From a gamma proteobacterium HIMB55 (lineage in GTDB: Bacteria; Pseudomonadota; Gammaproteobacteria; Pseudomonadales; Halieaceae): a stretch of 64,000 bases of DNA. Numbering within the stretch: position 1 is the stretch's first letter; each line of letters begins with the position of its first letter. Under the pieces are notes generated by a model. That model was given only the letters and a program-made list of their open reading frames with translations. It made no database searches and was not told the DNA's origin. The position numbers and the translations under genes were made by a program. The stretch lies in NCBI GenBank assembly GCA_000227505.4, contig AGIF02000001.1:1570035-1634034 (forward strand), in the 5' to 3' direction. Positions 20,384 to 30,297 of the stretch are shown in pieces.

Positions 20384-21859
20384 TCAATGATCAAGGAGCA
20401 GGTCATCTGCTCCGTCTTTGTCATGAACACCGAATCGATCAACCATTGTGGCACTGGCTTCATTCATGCCAATAACCTCGACGTCAGTTCCCTCGCGTCG
20501 AAACTTGATGACAATTTTGTCGAGCGAACTCACGGCCGTGATATCCCAAAAGTGTGCGCGACTGACATCGATATAAACCTTATCGACCACTTCCTGATAA
20601 TCAAATGCTTGCGAGAAACTGTCTGCGCTCGCGAAGAACACCTGACCAAAGACAGTGTAGCGTCGGGCTCTACCCTCATCGCACGCCGCTGATTCAATGC
20701 GAAGAATACGACCCACTTTGTGCGCAAAGAAAAAGCCCGAGAGCAGCACGCCGGTGAGAACCCCCTGCGCCAAGTCATGTGTCGCCACTGTGACAGCAAC
20801 CGTTGCCAACATAACCACGCTTGAGCTCTTCGGATGGCTTCGTAGATTCCGGATGGAATCCCAATTAAAGGTACCAATCGATACCATGATCATCACAGCC
20901 ACCAGTGCTGCCATCGGAATTTGAGACACCCACTCGCCGGCGAACACGACCATCACTAACAGCAGTGCACCTGCAACCAGCGTAGAGAGTCGCCCTCGCC
21001 CGCCCGACTTCACATTAATGACTGACTGACCAATCATTGCGCAGCCTGCCATACCACCGATAAACCCTGTCGCAATATTGGCAACGCCCTGGCCAACGCA
21101 TTCACGATTCTTGTTGCTAGAGGTGTCTGTCAGATCGTCAACGATTGTCGCTGTCATTAACGATTCGAGCAGGCCGACAACCATTAGTGTTGCCGAGTAA
21201 GGAAAGATGATTTGCAGTGTTTCCAGTGTAAGCGGCACATCGGGCACCAAGAACTGCGGCAAGCTACTGGGAAGCTCACCCATATCGCCCACCGTACGAA
21301 TATCGAGATCGAGTGCAATCGCAACAATCGTGAGTACAACTATGGTGATCAGCGGTGAAGGCACTGCTGTTGTTAATCGAGGCAATCCATAGATGATGCC
21401 CAGACCTGCAGCCGTCATCGCGTAGACCTGCCAGCCTACACCGGTCAGTTCTGGGAGTTGCGCCATGAAAATAAGGATAGCAAGGGCATTTACGAAGCCG
21501 GTAACCACTGACCGCGATACAAAACGCATCAATTCACCAAGACGGACCCACCCAGCAATAATTTGGAGGACGCCTGTGAGGACAGTCGCAGCGAACAAAT
21601 ATTCGAGGCCGTGCTCTTTGACCAAGGTCACCATTAATAGCGCCATGGCACCGGTCGCCGCTGAAATCATGCCCGGGCGACCGCCCGTAAAAGCGATGAT
21701 CACCGCGATCGAAAACGACGCGTAAAGACCGACTTTAGGATCCACCCCCGCAATAATCGAAAACGCGATCGCTTCCGGAATGAGTGCAAGTGCAACGACA
21801 AGACCCGCGAGTACGTCGTTTCGAACGTTTGAAAACCATTCCTGGCGCAATTTTTCCAT
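20384..21859 (-). CDS. SulP-family anion transporter with STAS domain
   Basis: A 491-residue inner-membrane transporter with about ten or more hydrophobic segments. The family signature lies near the N-terminus ([19 protein letters not shown]), and the C-terminus carries a cytoplasmic STAS domain (about 405-480, [20 protein letters not shown]). Known substrates of SulP proteins include sulfate, bicarbonate and dicarboxylates; the sequence does not decide between them, and no sulfate assimilation genes are nearby. It is slightly short for the family. The stop codon is fused to the ribosome site of the universal stress protein gene, so the pair forms a two-gene operon. Confidence 0.88.
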   Translation of the reverse strand: MEKLRQEWFSNVRNDVLAGLVVALALIPEAIAFSIIAGVDPKVGLYASFSIAVIIAFTGGRPGMISAATGAMALLMVTLVKEHGLEYLFAATVLTGVLQIIAGWVRLGELMRFVSRSVVTGFVNALAILIFMAQLPELTGVGWQVYAMTAAGLGIIYGLPRLTTAVPSPLITIVVLTIVAIALDLDIRTVGDMGELPSSLPQFLVPDVPLTLETLQIIFPYSATLMVVGLLESLMTATIVDDLTDTSSNKNRECVGQGVANIATGFIGGMAGCAMIGQSVINVKSGGRGRLSTLVAGALLLVMVVFAGEWVSQIPMAALVAVMIMVSIGTFNWDSIRNLRSHPKSSSVVMLATVAVTVATHDLAQGVLTGVLLSGFFFAHKVGRILRIESAACDEGRARRYTVFGQVFFASADSFSQAFDYQEVVDKVYIDVSRAHFWDITAVSSLDKIVIKFRREGTDVEVIGMNEASATMVDRFGVHDKDGADDLLLDH

Positions 21860-22086
21860 TTGATCTACGTAAGGCTGCCAAAATAAAGGGATGCAACTGC
21901 GTTACGCGCGCTGAACAGAGGTGGATCCTAAATTTCGTGAGTGGCTTAAACGGTTTGCGCTGATCTTCACGATGGATCGCACTAACAACCTTGTTTAACA
22001 TGCCACAGGCAATAACCAATCTAGAAGAGCCAATCTAGGAGTGCCTATCTCGCATTGGCCCACCACACTCATAAGCGATATTGAGA

Positions 22087-23028
22087 ATGACGACACCAAG
22101 GCCCGAAATTGTTTTGATTGCCGGCGAGGCGGATGTGTGGCGACGACCTGTCGAGGAACTCATCGCTGGCCGGATCGATTTGCTGGCTCTTGATCCTAGC
22201 GCGGCGCTCCCCGCAACACTGGACTCAAACGCCGTAAGAGTAATGGTGGCTTCACCGCAAGATGCCAAAACATTTGTCCCCTACTTCCCAAATCTACAGT
22301 GGATTCAGAGTACCTGGGCCGGCGTGGATGCGCTGGCAGGTCATATTCCGGAGTCGGTTGCGATAACGCCCTTAAGGGGCGTTTTTGGTCAAGCCATGTC
22401 TGAGTTTGTACTGGGTTGGATCTTGGGTCTGGAGCGCAACATCATCGAGCGCGCTCGTTCGAGCTCTTGGGATGCCACGCCGGAAACAGGGGTTCGAGGC
22501 AAAACCATGGGGATCCTTGGGACGGGCAGTATTGGTAGCGCCATTGCCGAGGCAGTAAAGCCACTGGGGATTAACTGCCAAGGTATGAATTCCTCGGGTG
22601 AGCCGACAGTAGGGTTCTCTCGGTGTTACAAGAGTAACGACCCAAAATTTTTTGAGGGACTAGATTACTGTGTGGCAGTGCTTCCCAAGACCGAAGCAAC
22701 TGATCGCATACTGAGTTCAGACGCTTTTGACGCCATGAGTGACGAGGCAATCGTGATCAATGTCGGTCGGGGTAATGCGATCGATGACGATGCACTGCTC
22801 CAGGCTCTCGACAATAACAACCTCCGGGCTGCAATTTTGGACGTTTTCACCACGGAACCGCTTCCGGAAGATCATCGGTTTTGGCAGCACCCACGCGTTC
22901 ATATCACCTCACATACAGCTGCCCCGACAGCGATTGACTTAGTGGCAATCGCGATGGCGGATAATCTGGAGCGATACCTCGCAGGTGATACTTTAGAAGG
23001 TCTTTTTGTTGAAGCTAAAGGTTACTGA
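22087..23028 (+). CDS. D-2-hydroxyacid dehydrogenase (glyoxylate/hydroxypyruvate reductase-like)
   Basis: A 313-residue NAD(P)-dependent oxidoreductase. The nucleotide-binding domain has GILGTGSIGSAIAEA (about 138-152); catalytic residues follow the family pattern with an Arg in INVGRGNAID, a Glu in FTTEPLPEDH and a His in ITSHTAAPT. It resembles GhrA-type reductases of glyoxylate and hydroxypyruvate. ATG 22087 is used; a TTG two codons earlier is the alternative. The 3' end overlaps convergent SOUL gene by seven bases. Confidence 0.85.
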   Translation: MTTPRPEIVLIAGEADVWRRPVEELIAGRIDLLALDPSAALPATLDSNAVRVMVASPQDAKTFVPYFPNLQWIQSTWAGVDALAGHIPESVAITPLRGVFGQAMSEFVLGWILGLERNIIERARSSSWDATPETGVRGKTMGILGTGSIGSAIAEAVKPLGINCQGMNSSGEPTVGFSRCYKSNDPKFFEGLDYCVAVLPKTEATDRILSSDAFDAMSDEAIVINVGRGNAIDDDALLQALDNNNLRAAILDVFTTEPLPEDHRFWQHPRVHITSHTAAPTAIDLVAIAMADNLERYLAGDTLEGLFVEAKGY

Positions 23029-23591
23029 GCGACCGCAACAATGATCTCATTACGCCGCATAAAAGGGGGCGTCCAAGGTGGATTGTATTGGTTGAGTGTG
23101 GGCTCACCCAGCGGTTGAATTCCCTGCTCGACCAGGAACTGACGTAGCTTCTGCCAGTGGCGCTCCGCCTTCTTATCGCTCATCCAGCCACTAAATCGAA
23201 TAACGGCTGCACGGTACGCAGGCTCCTCACGAAATCCGACACGGGCATCATTGGGTGTGGGTAGGTCTTCGAGACCGAATTCGCTCGGCACGACAAACGC
23301 CATCTCAGCCTCGTTTTCATTCGGCATTGTGCTCTGAACGGGTGCGGTCATGGCGATTTCCTGCTCTCGCTCATTACCACCAAAGATGTAGCCAGCCAGA
23401 ACTCTGAATCCGGAATTTGATCCCCCTGACATATCAGTCACTGCCAATATGCGCGATTCGTAGTCTCTGATCTCAATTGACTCGTCTTCCCAAGATTGGA
23501 CGACGCTGTAGGCGGGTTCCTCGATGGCCCCTGCAGACCAACTGGTAATTAACACTGACAAGGCGAGCAAAGTAATTACGACGTAACGCAT
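23022..23591 (-). CDS. SOUL heme-binding family protein, exported
   Basis: A 189-residue protein with a clear N-terminal signal peptide (about 1-22, ending near SWSAGA). The mature part begins EEPAYSVVQSWEDESIEIR and contains AGYIFGGN and the IAMTAPV motif typical of the SOUL/HEBP family, which bind tetrapyrroles in the better-studied members. A periplasmic role in heme or porphyrin handling is possible but not shown. It follows the GNAT gene by 58 bases. Confidence 0.87.
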   Translation of the reverse strand: MRYVVITLLALSVLITSWSAGAIEEPAYSVVQSWEDESIEIRDYESRILAVTDMSGGSNSGFRVLAGYIFGGNEREQEIAMTAPVQSTMPNENEAEMAFVVPSEFGLEDLPTPNDARVGFREEPAYRAAVIRFSGWMSDKKAERHWQKLRQFLVEQGIQPLGEPTLNQYNPPWTPPFMRRNEIIVAVAQ

Positions 23592-23649
23592 AGCGCAAAG
23601 ATCTCTAAAAGAAGCTAGTGCTGTTGTTACGGCAGGATTTACGGTCAGA

Positions 23650-24150
23650 TCAGAGGGTGGTTAGTTTTGTCAGTGCGACGGACTGCATCGACACTCGCTT
23701 GCCACTATCGAGTGTTCGCTGGCCAATTTCGGCGAAACCCGACTTTTTGTGGAAGTAGACGGAATGCTCATTGGGTGGATCAATATCCATCTCGGCCGTC
23801 ATGGTCTGACAGTCCGACCCCGCGGCGAGCTCTGCAAGATAGCCGTATAGCTTCGCACCAATGCCCTGCCCCCGCGCGTCGCTGGCTAACACAATGCGAT
23901 CGACATAGACCATGTCGGGAACGCGCGCCTCGAACCACTGATAGTTACCGTTATCGTAGGGCGCACCATTCTTCATGGCGATGACAAAGCCCAGCAGTCC
24001 ATTGGCATTTTCAGCAACCAAGCAAAAGCTGCTTAAGGCAAATAACGCCAGAAAGCGCTCGCTGCCCATCGGGCTCGTAACAGACACAAAGACCTCATTC
24101 AGAGCTGCAATGGCGTCTGCGTCATCTGCGCTGGCATATCTAATAATCAT
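23650..24150 (-). CDS. GNAT-family N-acetyltransferase
   Basis: A 166-residue protein with the acetyl-CoA binding motif LASDARGQGIGAKLYGYL (motif A) and a preceding strand DRIVLASD, ending with the FHKKSGFAEIGQRTL stretch common in this fold. Substrate unknown. It lies between the cyclotransferase-like gene and the SOUL gene on the same strand with gaps of 58 bases on each side. Confidence 0.85.
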   Translation of the reverse strand: MIIRYASADDADAIAALNEVFVSVTSPMGSERFLALFALSSFCLVAENANGLLGFVIAMKNGAPYDNGNYQWFEARVPDMVYVDRIVLASDARGQGIGAKLYGYLAELAAGSDCQTMTAEMDIDPPNEHSVYFHKKSGFAEIGQRTLDSGKRVSMQSVALTKLTTL

Positions 24151-24208
24151 AAGTAGCTCTCAAGTCTCCAAGCTTTGCGCATCCCCCTGAAAAGCTGAAC
24201 GACGCTGG

Positions 24209-24616
24209 TCACTCAACAACATCGACGGCGTACACAACGCAAGGCTTTGTCGTGCCATCCTCAAAAATCGCCTGAGTCAACTCGCAGCGATAATCGGCGC
24301 CTTCGAATTCGTCCAGCTCGGGCCACATTTCACTCAAGCCCTCAGACTCAAATAACAGCCCCGATACGAAGTCGCTGGGTGCATCAGTCGAGCTAGCTGC
24401 ACATCGGAACAAACGCAGTCCCGGGAAGCCGTGCGCCGCGCCCCAGCCCGCGTCACACAAAACACCTCTCACCTTGGCTTTCGTCCAGGACCCGTCAAGC
24501 GCACCCAAAACACGTGCATTTACCTCGCCCGGCGCCAGCGTTCCATAAACAAAAAGGGCGAGCGGTCTCTCAACCTCTGCTCGCCCCGTCCCACTCATCG
24601 AATCTGACTCAGACAC
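24209..24616 (-). CDS. Gamma-glutamylcyclotransferase-like (AIG2/GGCT) protein
   Basis: A 135-residue small beta-barrel protein. The family signature FVYGTLAPGE (about 23-32) and an acidic residue in the ELDEFEGADYR stretch (likely catalytic Glu) support the call. Members release pyroglutamate from gamma-glutamyl amines or dipeptides, but many bacterial members are uncharacterised. The GTG at 24616 is taken as start; ATG at 24598 is equally possible because neither has a strong ribosome site. It follows ppa by 24 bases. Confidence 0.78.
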   Translation of the reverse strand: MSESDSMSGTGRAEVERPLALFVYGTLAPGEVNARVLGALDGSWTKAKVRGVLCDAGWGAAHGFPGLRLFRCAASSTDAPSDFVSGLLFESEGLSEMWPELDEFEGADYRCELTQAIFEDGTTKPCVVYAVDVVE

Positions 24617-24640
24617 GACACTATCGCTCTGCTTAGAAGC

Positions 24641-25264
24641 TTACGCGTGGAGATGTCCGTAGTGGTGATCGTAATCGGCCTGTGCTGCGGCAATGACCTC
24701 AAGCGCTTGCTCGCGACCGTAGACCACATCGACATTGATGTTGGGGTTTTTACCCGGAACTTGCTTGTACGTAGAGAAGTAGTGCTGCAACCGCTCTACG
24801 ATGATCGATGGCATATCAGCAAGATCCTCTATACCGCCCCATACATTGTCACCGTCCAATACAGCAATGATCTTATCGTCAGCCTCGCCACCGTCGATCA
24901 TCTGGATGCCACCGAGCACTTTCGCGTGAAGGATGATATCGGTGCGATTGATGTCGCGCTCTGAGTAAACACAAATGTCTAACGGGTCGCCATCGGCCTC
25001 ATCGGCTCCGGCACATCGCGCGGCAACATTTTCTGCGCAGTACGTGCGCGGAATAAATCCATAGAGACAAGGAGGTGCTGCGGTAGTTCTCTGTGCACGA
25101 TCGATCATCAAATAGCCGCTGTCTTTATCCAGCTCATACTTGATGGTGTCGCCGGGAAGCGATTCGATGAAACCAGTCACGACACCTTTGTCGTCTCCAG
25201 GGTGAGCCGCCATGCCATGCCATGGGTGACGTCTCCAGCGTGCAAAATCGCCGTTGTTGTACAT
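24641..25264 (-). CDS. ppa: Inorganic pyrophosphatase, family I
   Basis: The enzyme hydrolyses pyrophosphate to two phosphates, driving biosynthetic reactions. The catalytic signature DGDPLDICV is present, with upstream YELDKDSGYL and DRAQRTTAAPPCLYGFIPRT segments. ATG 25264 has a GGAG site eight bases upstream and gives 207 residues, longer than E. coli Ppa (about 175) because of an N-terminal HPWHGM-type extension. A longer frame from 25342 is possible but less likely. It is divergent from serA. Confidence 0.93.
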   Translation of the reverse strand: MYNNGDFARWRRHPWHGMAAHPGDDKGVVTGFIESLPGDTIKYELDKDSGYLMIDRAQRTTAAPPCLYGFIPRTYCAENVAARCAGADEADGDPLDICVYSERDINRTDIILHAKVLGGIQMIDGGEADDKIIAVLDGDNVWGGIEDLADMPSIIVERLQHYFSTYKQVPGKNPNINVDVVYGREQALEVIAAAQADYDHHYGHLHA

Positions 25265-25404
25265 TCCGAGTCTCCGTATTTTGAATATTTTCGCCAGACG
25301 TGTCGCAACGTTTATCACCTTCTTTTTCGACGGGAGCGACACATTGCGCGACGGGCGCGCATGTTACGCGAGTTCGCGCCCGACTTACAGCATCCGCGCT
25401 GTGT

Positions 25405-25410
25405 TAGAAT
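25405..25410 (+). promoter_or_regulatory. Candidate -10 box upstream of serA
   Basis: TAGAAT lies about 84 bases before the serA start; the -35 position is poor. Weak support by eye only. Confidence 0.25.
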
Positions 25411-25493
25411 TACGGCCCCGGCGTTAGTCCGGACCCCACCCAATGACTTTTTACTGACTGCTGTGCGTCACTGCGCAGACATTGAGGCAATCT

Positions 25494-26678
25494 ATGCATA
25501 AGGTTCGGACCTACAACGCCATTTCGACTAAAGGACTCGACCGACTTGGTCGCGACTGTTTCGAAGTTAGCAGTGATATGTCTGCACCTGATGCGATTTT
25601 ACTCCGTAGTCACAAACTTAGCGCGGGTGATATCACCGAATCCGTGAGTGCCATCGCGCGCGCTGGCGCTGGGGTAAATAACATCCCTGTCGATCACTGT
25701 ACTGAGCGAGGGATCGTTGTTTTCAATACGCCTGGCGCCAACGCCAACGCCGTCAAAGAGCTTGTTGCCGCGGGGATGCTCCTCGCATCGCGCGACATTA
25801 TTGGGGGGATGAATTTCATCGGCTCGCTCGATCCAGAGCTCCCAGCTGAGGAAATGGGTCCCTTGCTAGAAGCAAGCAAAAAGCAATTCGCAGGGTCTGA
25901 GTTGCAAGGCAAAACACTGGGGGTTTTGGGGCTCGGAGCCATCGGTAGCCTGATCGCGCGACTCGGCCTTGATCTTGGCATGGAAGTGGTGGGTTATGAC
26001 CCGGCGATATCTATCGAGGCCGCGTGGCGTCTGCCCAGCTCGGTTAAGAAGATGGATAATATGCAGGCGCTGTTCTCACGTTCTGACTACGTATCGCTGC
26101 ACATCCCAGTCCTGGATAGCACCCGAGGCCTTATTAACGCCGACACGCTAAGCTATTTTAAAAAAGGCGCTTGTCTCCTCAACTTTGCACGCGAGCAAAT
26201 CGTAGACACTGGAGCGGTGGTCAATGCACTCAATAGCGGACAGCTGGGCAAATACGTCACCGATTTTCCCAACCCTGAACTTGTCGGTCGTAAGGACACG
26301 CTCCTTATGCCTCACATCGGTGCAAGTACCGCTGAAGCCGAGGAAAACTGCGCAATCATGGCAGCTGACCAAATCAAGGCTTTTCTCGATCACGGGAATA
26401 TTCGTAATTCCGTTAACTTTCCCAACATTGAACTAGAGCGGAACTCAAATACCCGACTCGCGATCACCAATGTGAACTCGCCCGGTGCCTTGAGTCATAT
26501 TCTCAATGTGCTTGGGGATGCTGACGTTAACGTTGTGGATCTTCTCAACAAGAGTCGCGGTGATATTGCTTACAACCTAATAGATATAAACGCCTCACCC
26601 ACGGTTGACCTTCTCGCCCAATTGAGAGCGCTATCGGGCGTTATCAATGTGCGTCTTCTCGGTGAAGCCTGTGCTTAA
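25494..26678 (+). CDS. serA: D-3-phosphoglycerate dehydrogenase with ACT domain
   Basis: SerA oxidises 3-phosphoglycerate, the first step of serine synthesis. The 394-residue protein has the NAD-binding motif GVLGLGAIGSLIARLGLDLG (about 143-162), the substrate-binding RAGAGVNNIPVD, catalytic Arg in FAREQIVD and His in MPHIGAST, and a C-terminal ACT domain (about 320-392) expected to give feedback control by serine. ATG 25494 has GAGG upstream. In most enzymes the Arg lies in an N-x-A/S-R-G context; here it is NFAREQ, as in other ACT-type short forms. Confidence 0.9.
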   Translation: MHKVRTYNAISTKGLDRLGRDCFEVSSDMSAPDAILLRSHKLSAGDITESVSAIARAGAGVNNIPVDHCTERGIVVFNTPGANANAVKELVAAGMLLASRDIIGGMNFIGSLDPELPAEEMGPLLEASKKQFAGSELQGKTLGVLGLGAIGSLIARLGLDLGMEVVGYDPAISIEAAWRLPSSVKKMDNMQALFSRSDYVSLHIPVLDSTRGLINADTLSYFKKGACLLNFAREQIVDTGAVVNALNSGQLGKYVTDFPNPELVGRKDTLLMPHIGASTAEAEENCAIMAADQIKAFLDHGNIRNSVNFPNIELERNSNTRLAITNVNSPGALSHILNVLGDADVNVVDLLNKSRGDIAYNLIDINASPTVDLLAQLRALSGVINVRLLGEACA

Positions 26679-26918
26679 TCGCAGCGATTCACGTTGTGCT
26701 TCATAACGTTCTACAGTCACGCCCAGCTTGTACCGGGACCTATTGCTACCGGTGCCTGAGATGCGTTAGCGTCTGAGTGTGGGGTGGCGCCTGTCTGTGC
26801 TCACGAAACTATGCCCATGCATACCGTTATGGCCACGCAAATGCCGAGCATCACCAGCTCTCCCCGACAGTGATACATAACTCAGAATCAACGGATCTTA
26901 GAATTACAGGAAATTACG

Positions 26919-29378
26919 ATGGCCTCGTTATTTGATCGTACGAAATTAGTCCAACGCACTGGCGCAGTTTTAACACTCAGCAGTCTAATGACAGCCGCCG
27001 CACTCGCCTCTCCGATCGTCCTTCCCGGTGCACCGGGACAGCCGAGCCAAACACTTAGTCCAGAGGATGCGGTAAAAATTACCGACACGAGCTACTCGCC
27101 TGCCGATGTTAGCTTCATGCAAATGATGATTCCGCACCATGCTCAGGCGCTCGAGATGGCCGACTTGGTAGAAGCGCGAACGAATCACCCAGACCTCCTG
27201 AATATCGCCGGGCGTATCAACGCCTCTCAAAGCGATGAAATCAGTTTTATGGAGGGCTGGCTCGCAGATCGAGGCGAATCACCCATGGCGCACGCGCATC
27301 ACATGATGAGCATGCACCACAAAATGGAAATGGGTATGGCGACCGATGACCAGATGGCTGCACTAGCCGCCTCTGAATCTGTCGATTTTGATCGCCAGTT
27401 CCTGACACTGATGATTCGCCACCACGAAGGTGCGGTCGATATGGTCAAGGACTTACTCGATAAGCCGGGCTCTGCCTATGACCCCGTACTGTACGAATTT
27501 GTAGGCGATATCAAAAACGATCAGGCCGTCGAAATCGACCAAATGAATGGCTTGCTGGTCGGTTTGTCTGATGACCCAAGGGCCAATTTAAAAGCGGGCC
27601 TCATGGATGCAGGCATTGCCATCAAAAACATGACCTTGGTTGCTTCGCTGCCAAAGCCGGCTGGATTCATTGATCCAAACAACCCTATCGAAATGTCGAA
27701 AGGGCCAGAACATAAGCCCAAAGAACACGAGGAAGGGAAGCACAAGGAAGGTGATCACAAGGAAGGCGAGGAAGCCGCCTCCGAAGAAGCGAAGAAAAAG
27801 TCTCCTGTCGAGGGTGGTGCCCGCAAGCGATCACCCTTACTGAGTTTCAGCAACACCGACATGGCCTTCTCGGGAGACACACTCGTTGCGGGTAGCTACC
27901 ACGGCTTTAACGTTTACAAAATCCAAGCGGATGGCGTACCGGATCTACTGAGTTCGGTTGTGTGCCCCGGCGGTCAAGGAGATGTAAGCATCGTGGGCGA
28001 CCTGCTAATCATGTCCGTGCAAGAGACGCGCAGCCGCTTGGATTGCGGCCTACAAGGTATCGCCGAAGACGTGAGCGATGAGCGCTTCCGCGGCATTCGC
28101 GTCTTCAACATCGCTGACTTGGAGAACCCTGTTCAAGTGGGCGCAGTTCAAACCTGCCGTGGCTCACATACCCACTCAGTGGTGTCAGGTCCGGGAGAAG
28201 ACGGCAAGATCGTTGTTTACAACTCGGGCACCTCTAGCATTCGCGAACGCGAGGAAATGGCCTCTTGTTTTGACGACACGCCCGGAGATCCACGTACTGC
28301 ACTATTTCGCATCGACGTCATAGAAATTCCCGTCGATGACCCATCAGCCTCGCGTATTGTCCGCTCCCCTACCGTTTTTGCCGATGAGGAAACCGGAGCG
28401 ATTGCGGGTCTATGGCGTGGTGGGGATCACGGCGACGACACCCAAGAGACGCGAACCACAGATGAGTGCCACGACATCACCGTTTTCCCGTCCAAGAATC
28501 TTGCTGCTGGCGCATGCTCTGGTAATGGCATCTTGTTTGACATCACCGATCCACTCGATCCGAAGCGCCTCGACGTGGTCTCTGATAACGGCTTTGCTTA
28601 CTGGCACTCAGCGACGTTTAACAACGAAGGCACAAAGATCCTGTTTACCGACGAATGGGGTGGCGGCGGCCGCGCAAGATGCCGTGCATTTGATCCTCTG
28701 GATTGGGGCGCCGATGCGATTTACGACATCGTGGATGGAAAGCTCGAGTACCGAAGCCACTTTAAAATTCCTGCGCCTCAGCGCGAGTATGAAAACTGCG
28801 TAGCCCACAACGGTTCGATCGTTCCTGTGCCGGGTCGCGATATCTTTGTGCAAGCTTGGTACCAAGGCGGCATCTCGGTTATCGACTTCACAGATTCTGC
28901 TAACCCCGTTGAGATCGCCTACTTTGATCGCGGCCCCATCGACGAGGAAGAACTTGTTACTGGTGGTTTCTGGTCAACCTATTGGTATAAAAACCACATC
29001 TATGGCACTGAAATCATCCGCGGCCTTGATGTGCTTGCACTCAACGAGAGCGAGTATTTAACCGCTAACGAAATCGCTGCTGCCGGACTCGCCGACTTAG
29101 ACGGTGTCTTCAACCCGCAGCAGCAGTTCCCAGTCAGCTGGCCAGATCACCCCGTGGTGGCAATGGCACTTCTCGATCAACTCGCTCGCAACACCTCGGA
29201 TGCTGAGACAGTCAAAGCAGCGAGTGAGGCAATGTCTGCGGCGTTGGCAAAAATCGAGGCGGGCGACACCGACAAGCGCGCATCACGCGATATAGAGAAA
29301 CTGGCTCGTAAAGTGGCCTCTGGTGGTGGCACGTCAGCTGCACGCGTCATGCGTGGTGTTGCGGCTCAACTGAGATAA
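26919..29378 (+). CDS. DUF305 / LVIVD-repeat fusion protein, exported
   Basis: An 819-residue protein with a signal peptide (about 1-30). The N-terminal part has two DUF305 halves, each a helical unit with a paired-His motif (MIPHHAQALEMADL near 69 and MIRHHEGAVDMV near 166). A Lys/Glu/His-rich linker (about 258-295) leads to a large C-terminal part with beta-propeller LVIVD-type repeats, for example YHGFNVYKIQADG and GGISVIDFTDSANPVEIAYF. DUF305 proteins are often found near metal genes; binding of copper or another metal is plausible from the His pairs but unproven. dsbB starts 32 bases downstream, perhaps in the same transcript. Confidence 0.85.
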   Translation: MASLFDRTKLVQRTGAVLTLSSLMTAAALASPIVLPGAPGQPSQTLSPEDAVKITDTSYSPADVSFMQMMIPHHAQALEMADLVEARTNHPDLLNIAGRINASQSDEISFMEGWLADRGESPMAHAHHMMSMHHKMEMGMATDDQMAALAASESVDFDRQFLTLMIRHHEGAVDMVKDLLDKPGSAYDPVLYEFVGDIKNDQAVEIDQMNGLLVGLSDDPRANLKAGLMDAGIAIKNMTLVASLPKPAGFIDPNNPIEMSKGPEHKPKEHEEGKHKEGDHKEGEEAASEEAKKKSPVEGGARKRSPLLSFSNTDMAFSGDTLVAGSYHGFNVYKIQADGVPDLLSSVVCPGGQGDVSIVGDLLIMSVQETRSRLDCGLQGIAEDVSDERFRGIRVFNIADLENPVQVGAVQTCRGSHTHSVVSGPGEDGKIVVYNSGTSSIREREEMASCFDDTPGDPRTALFRIDVIEIPVDDPSASRIVRSPTVFADEETGAIAGLWRGGDHGDDTQETRTTDECHDITVFPSKNLAAGACSGNGILFDITDPLDPKRLDVVSDNGFAYWHSATFNNEGTKILFTDEWGGGGRARCRAFDPLDWGADAIYDIVDGKLEYRSHFKIPAPQREYENCVAHNGSIVPVPGRDIFVQAWYQGGISVIDFTDSANPVEIAYFDRGPIDEEELVTGGFWSTYWYKNHIYGTEIIRGLDVLALNESEYLTANEIAAAGLADLDGVFNPQQQFPVSWPDHPVVAMALLDQLARNTSDAETVKAASEAMSAALAKIEAGDTDKRASRDIEKLARKVASGGGTSAARVMRGVAAQLR

Positions 29379-29410
29379 TGCGAGTGCAGATTTAAGATCG
29401 GAAAGTTTCC

Positions 29411-29944
29411 ATGTCCTCGCTAGCGTTGCTTGAACAGATGCTCACCAAAGGCAAGGTCTTTTGGTGGGCCCTTTTTGCTCTGGGCAGCGGTCTTTTTGCT
29501 GCCGCCTTATATTGGCAATACGTCATTGGTGACGACCCCTGCCAGGTCTGCATCCAAGCACGTCTCTGGGCGGTCGCTCTAGGCTTAGTCGGTGCAGTGA
29601 TGTCGCTCTTACCCGAGACCCTTCTCAGCCGTCTGACAGGTCTAATACTCGCATTCATTGCAAGTGCCGGTATGGGTGAGCGTGCCTACTATCTTTACGA
29701 GATCGAGAACTTTAGGGGCGATGGCAGCTGTGAATTCACGCTCGGTATGCCCTCATGGTTCGCGGTGGACCGATGGTTCCCTGCCCTCTTCGAGGTCCGA
29801 AATATATGTTCATACACGCCGGAAGTCGCCTTTGGTATCAGTATGGCAGAGGCCTTGATGGGCATTGCCTTTGTTGTCTGCATCGTTATTTTAATTGGAC
29901 TCGGGCTAGTGCTCAGACCAACCGAGGACGATAGCGCTTACTGA
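29411..29944 (+). CDS. dsbB: Disulfide bond formation protein DsbB
   Basis: DsbB reoxidises periplasmic DsbA and passes electrons to quinone. The 177-residue protein has four hydrophobic segments, the first periplasmic Cys pair (Cys44 and Cys47 in CQVCIQARLW) and a second pair (Cys107 and Cys133) in the second periplasmic loop. A GGAAAG ribosome site precedes the ATG. It follows the DUF305/LVIVD gene closely; that exported protein contains several cysteines and could be a substrate of the pathway, though this is inference. Confidence 0.92.
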   Translation: MSSLALLEQMLTKGKVFWWALFALGSGLFAAALYWQYVIGDDPCQVCIQARLWAVALGLVGAVMSLLPETLLSRLTGLILAFIASAGMGERAYYLYEIENFRGDGSCEFTLGMPSWFAVDRWFPALFEVRNICSYTPEVAFGISMAEALMGIAFVVCIVILIGLGLVLRPTEDDSAY

Positions 29945-29980
29945 CAGAAGCTCTGACACACGGCGTCCATTGGCTTCAAC

Positions 29981-30172
29981 CTAGCTACTACTAGTATCAA
30001 CGACCTTTCGCTTGGGTCTTGGTACCAATTCGCCACCGCAATTCTTGCAGGTGTGGTTTGATTCCGAGGCGCACGCTAGACAATAGGTGCACTCGTAAGA
30101 ACAAATTGCCGCGCTATCGTCATGAGCGAGTGTCGACTCACAGACCAAACAGCTTGTTTTCATCTCTAACAT
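29981..30172 (-). CDS. DUF1272 small zinc-ribbon-like protein
   Basis: A 63-residue protein with eight cysteines arranged as CLVC, CSYECTYCLAC and CKNC, ending in a basic GGELVPRPKRK tail. This pattern matches the DUF1272 family, small proteins likely to bind zinc, of unknown function. The family normally begins MLEM, so the first ATG is used. It stands alone between dsbB and the racemase gene. Confidence 0.85.
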   Translation of the reverse strand: MLEMKTSCLVCESTLAHDDSAAICSYECTYCLACASESNHTCKNCGGELVPRPKRKVVDTSSS

Positions 30173-30297
30173 CTCAGTAAGCCCTCAGTTTATACCGTCA
30201 AACCGCATCACAGATTAGGCCATACGCAATCGATGCTCCTACACGGACTGCTCAAGGATATTTCTCAATCGGTCGAGCGATATTGAGCATGACAGCA

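Noticed and set aside
20374-20463. Extended N-terminus of the universal stress protein
   Set aside because: The extra 30 residues lie antisense-free but inside the SulP reading region and have no ribosome site; the conserved domain begins at ATG 20373.
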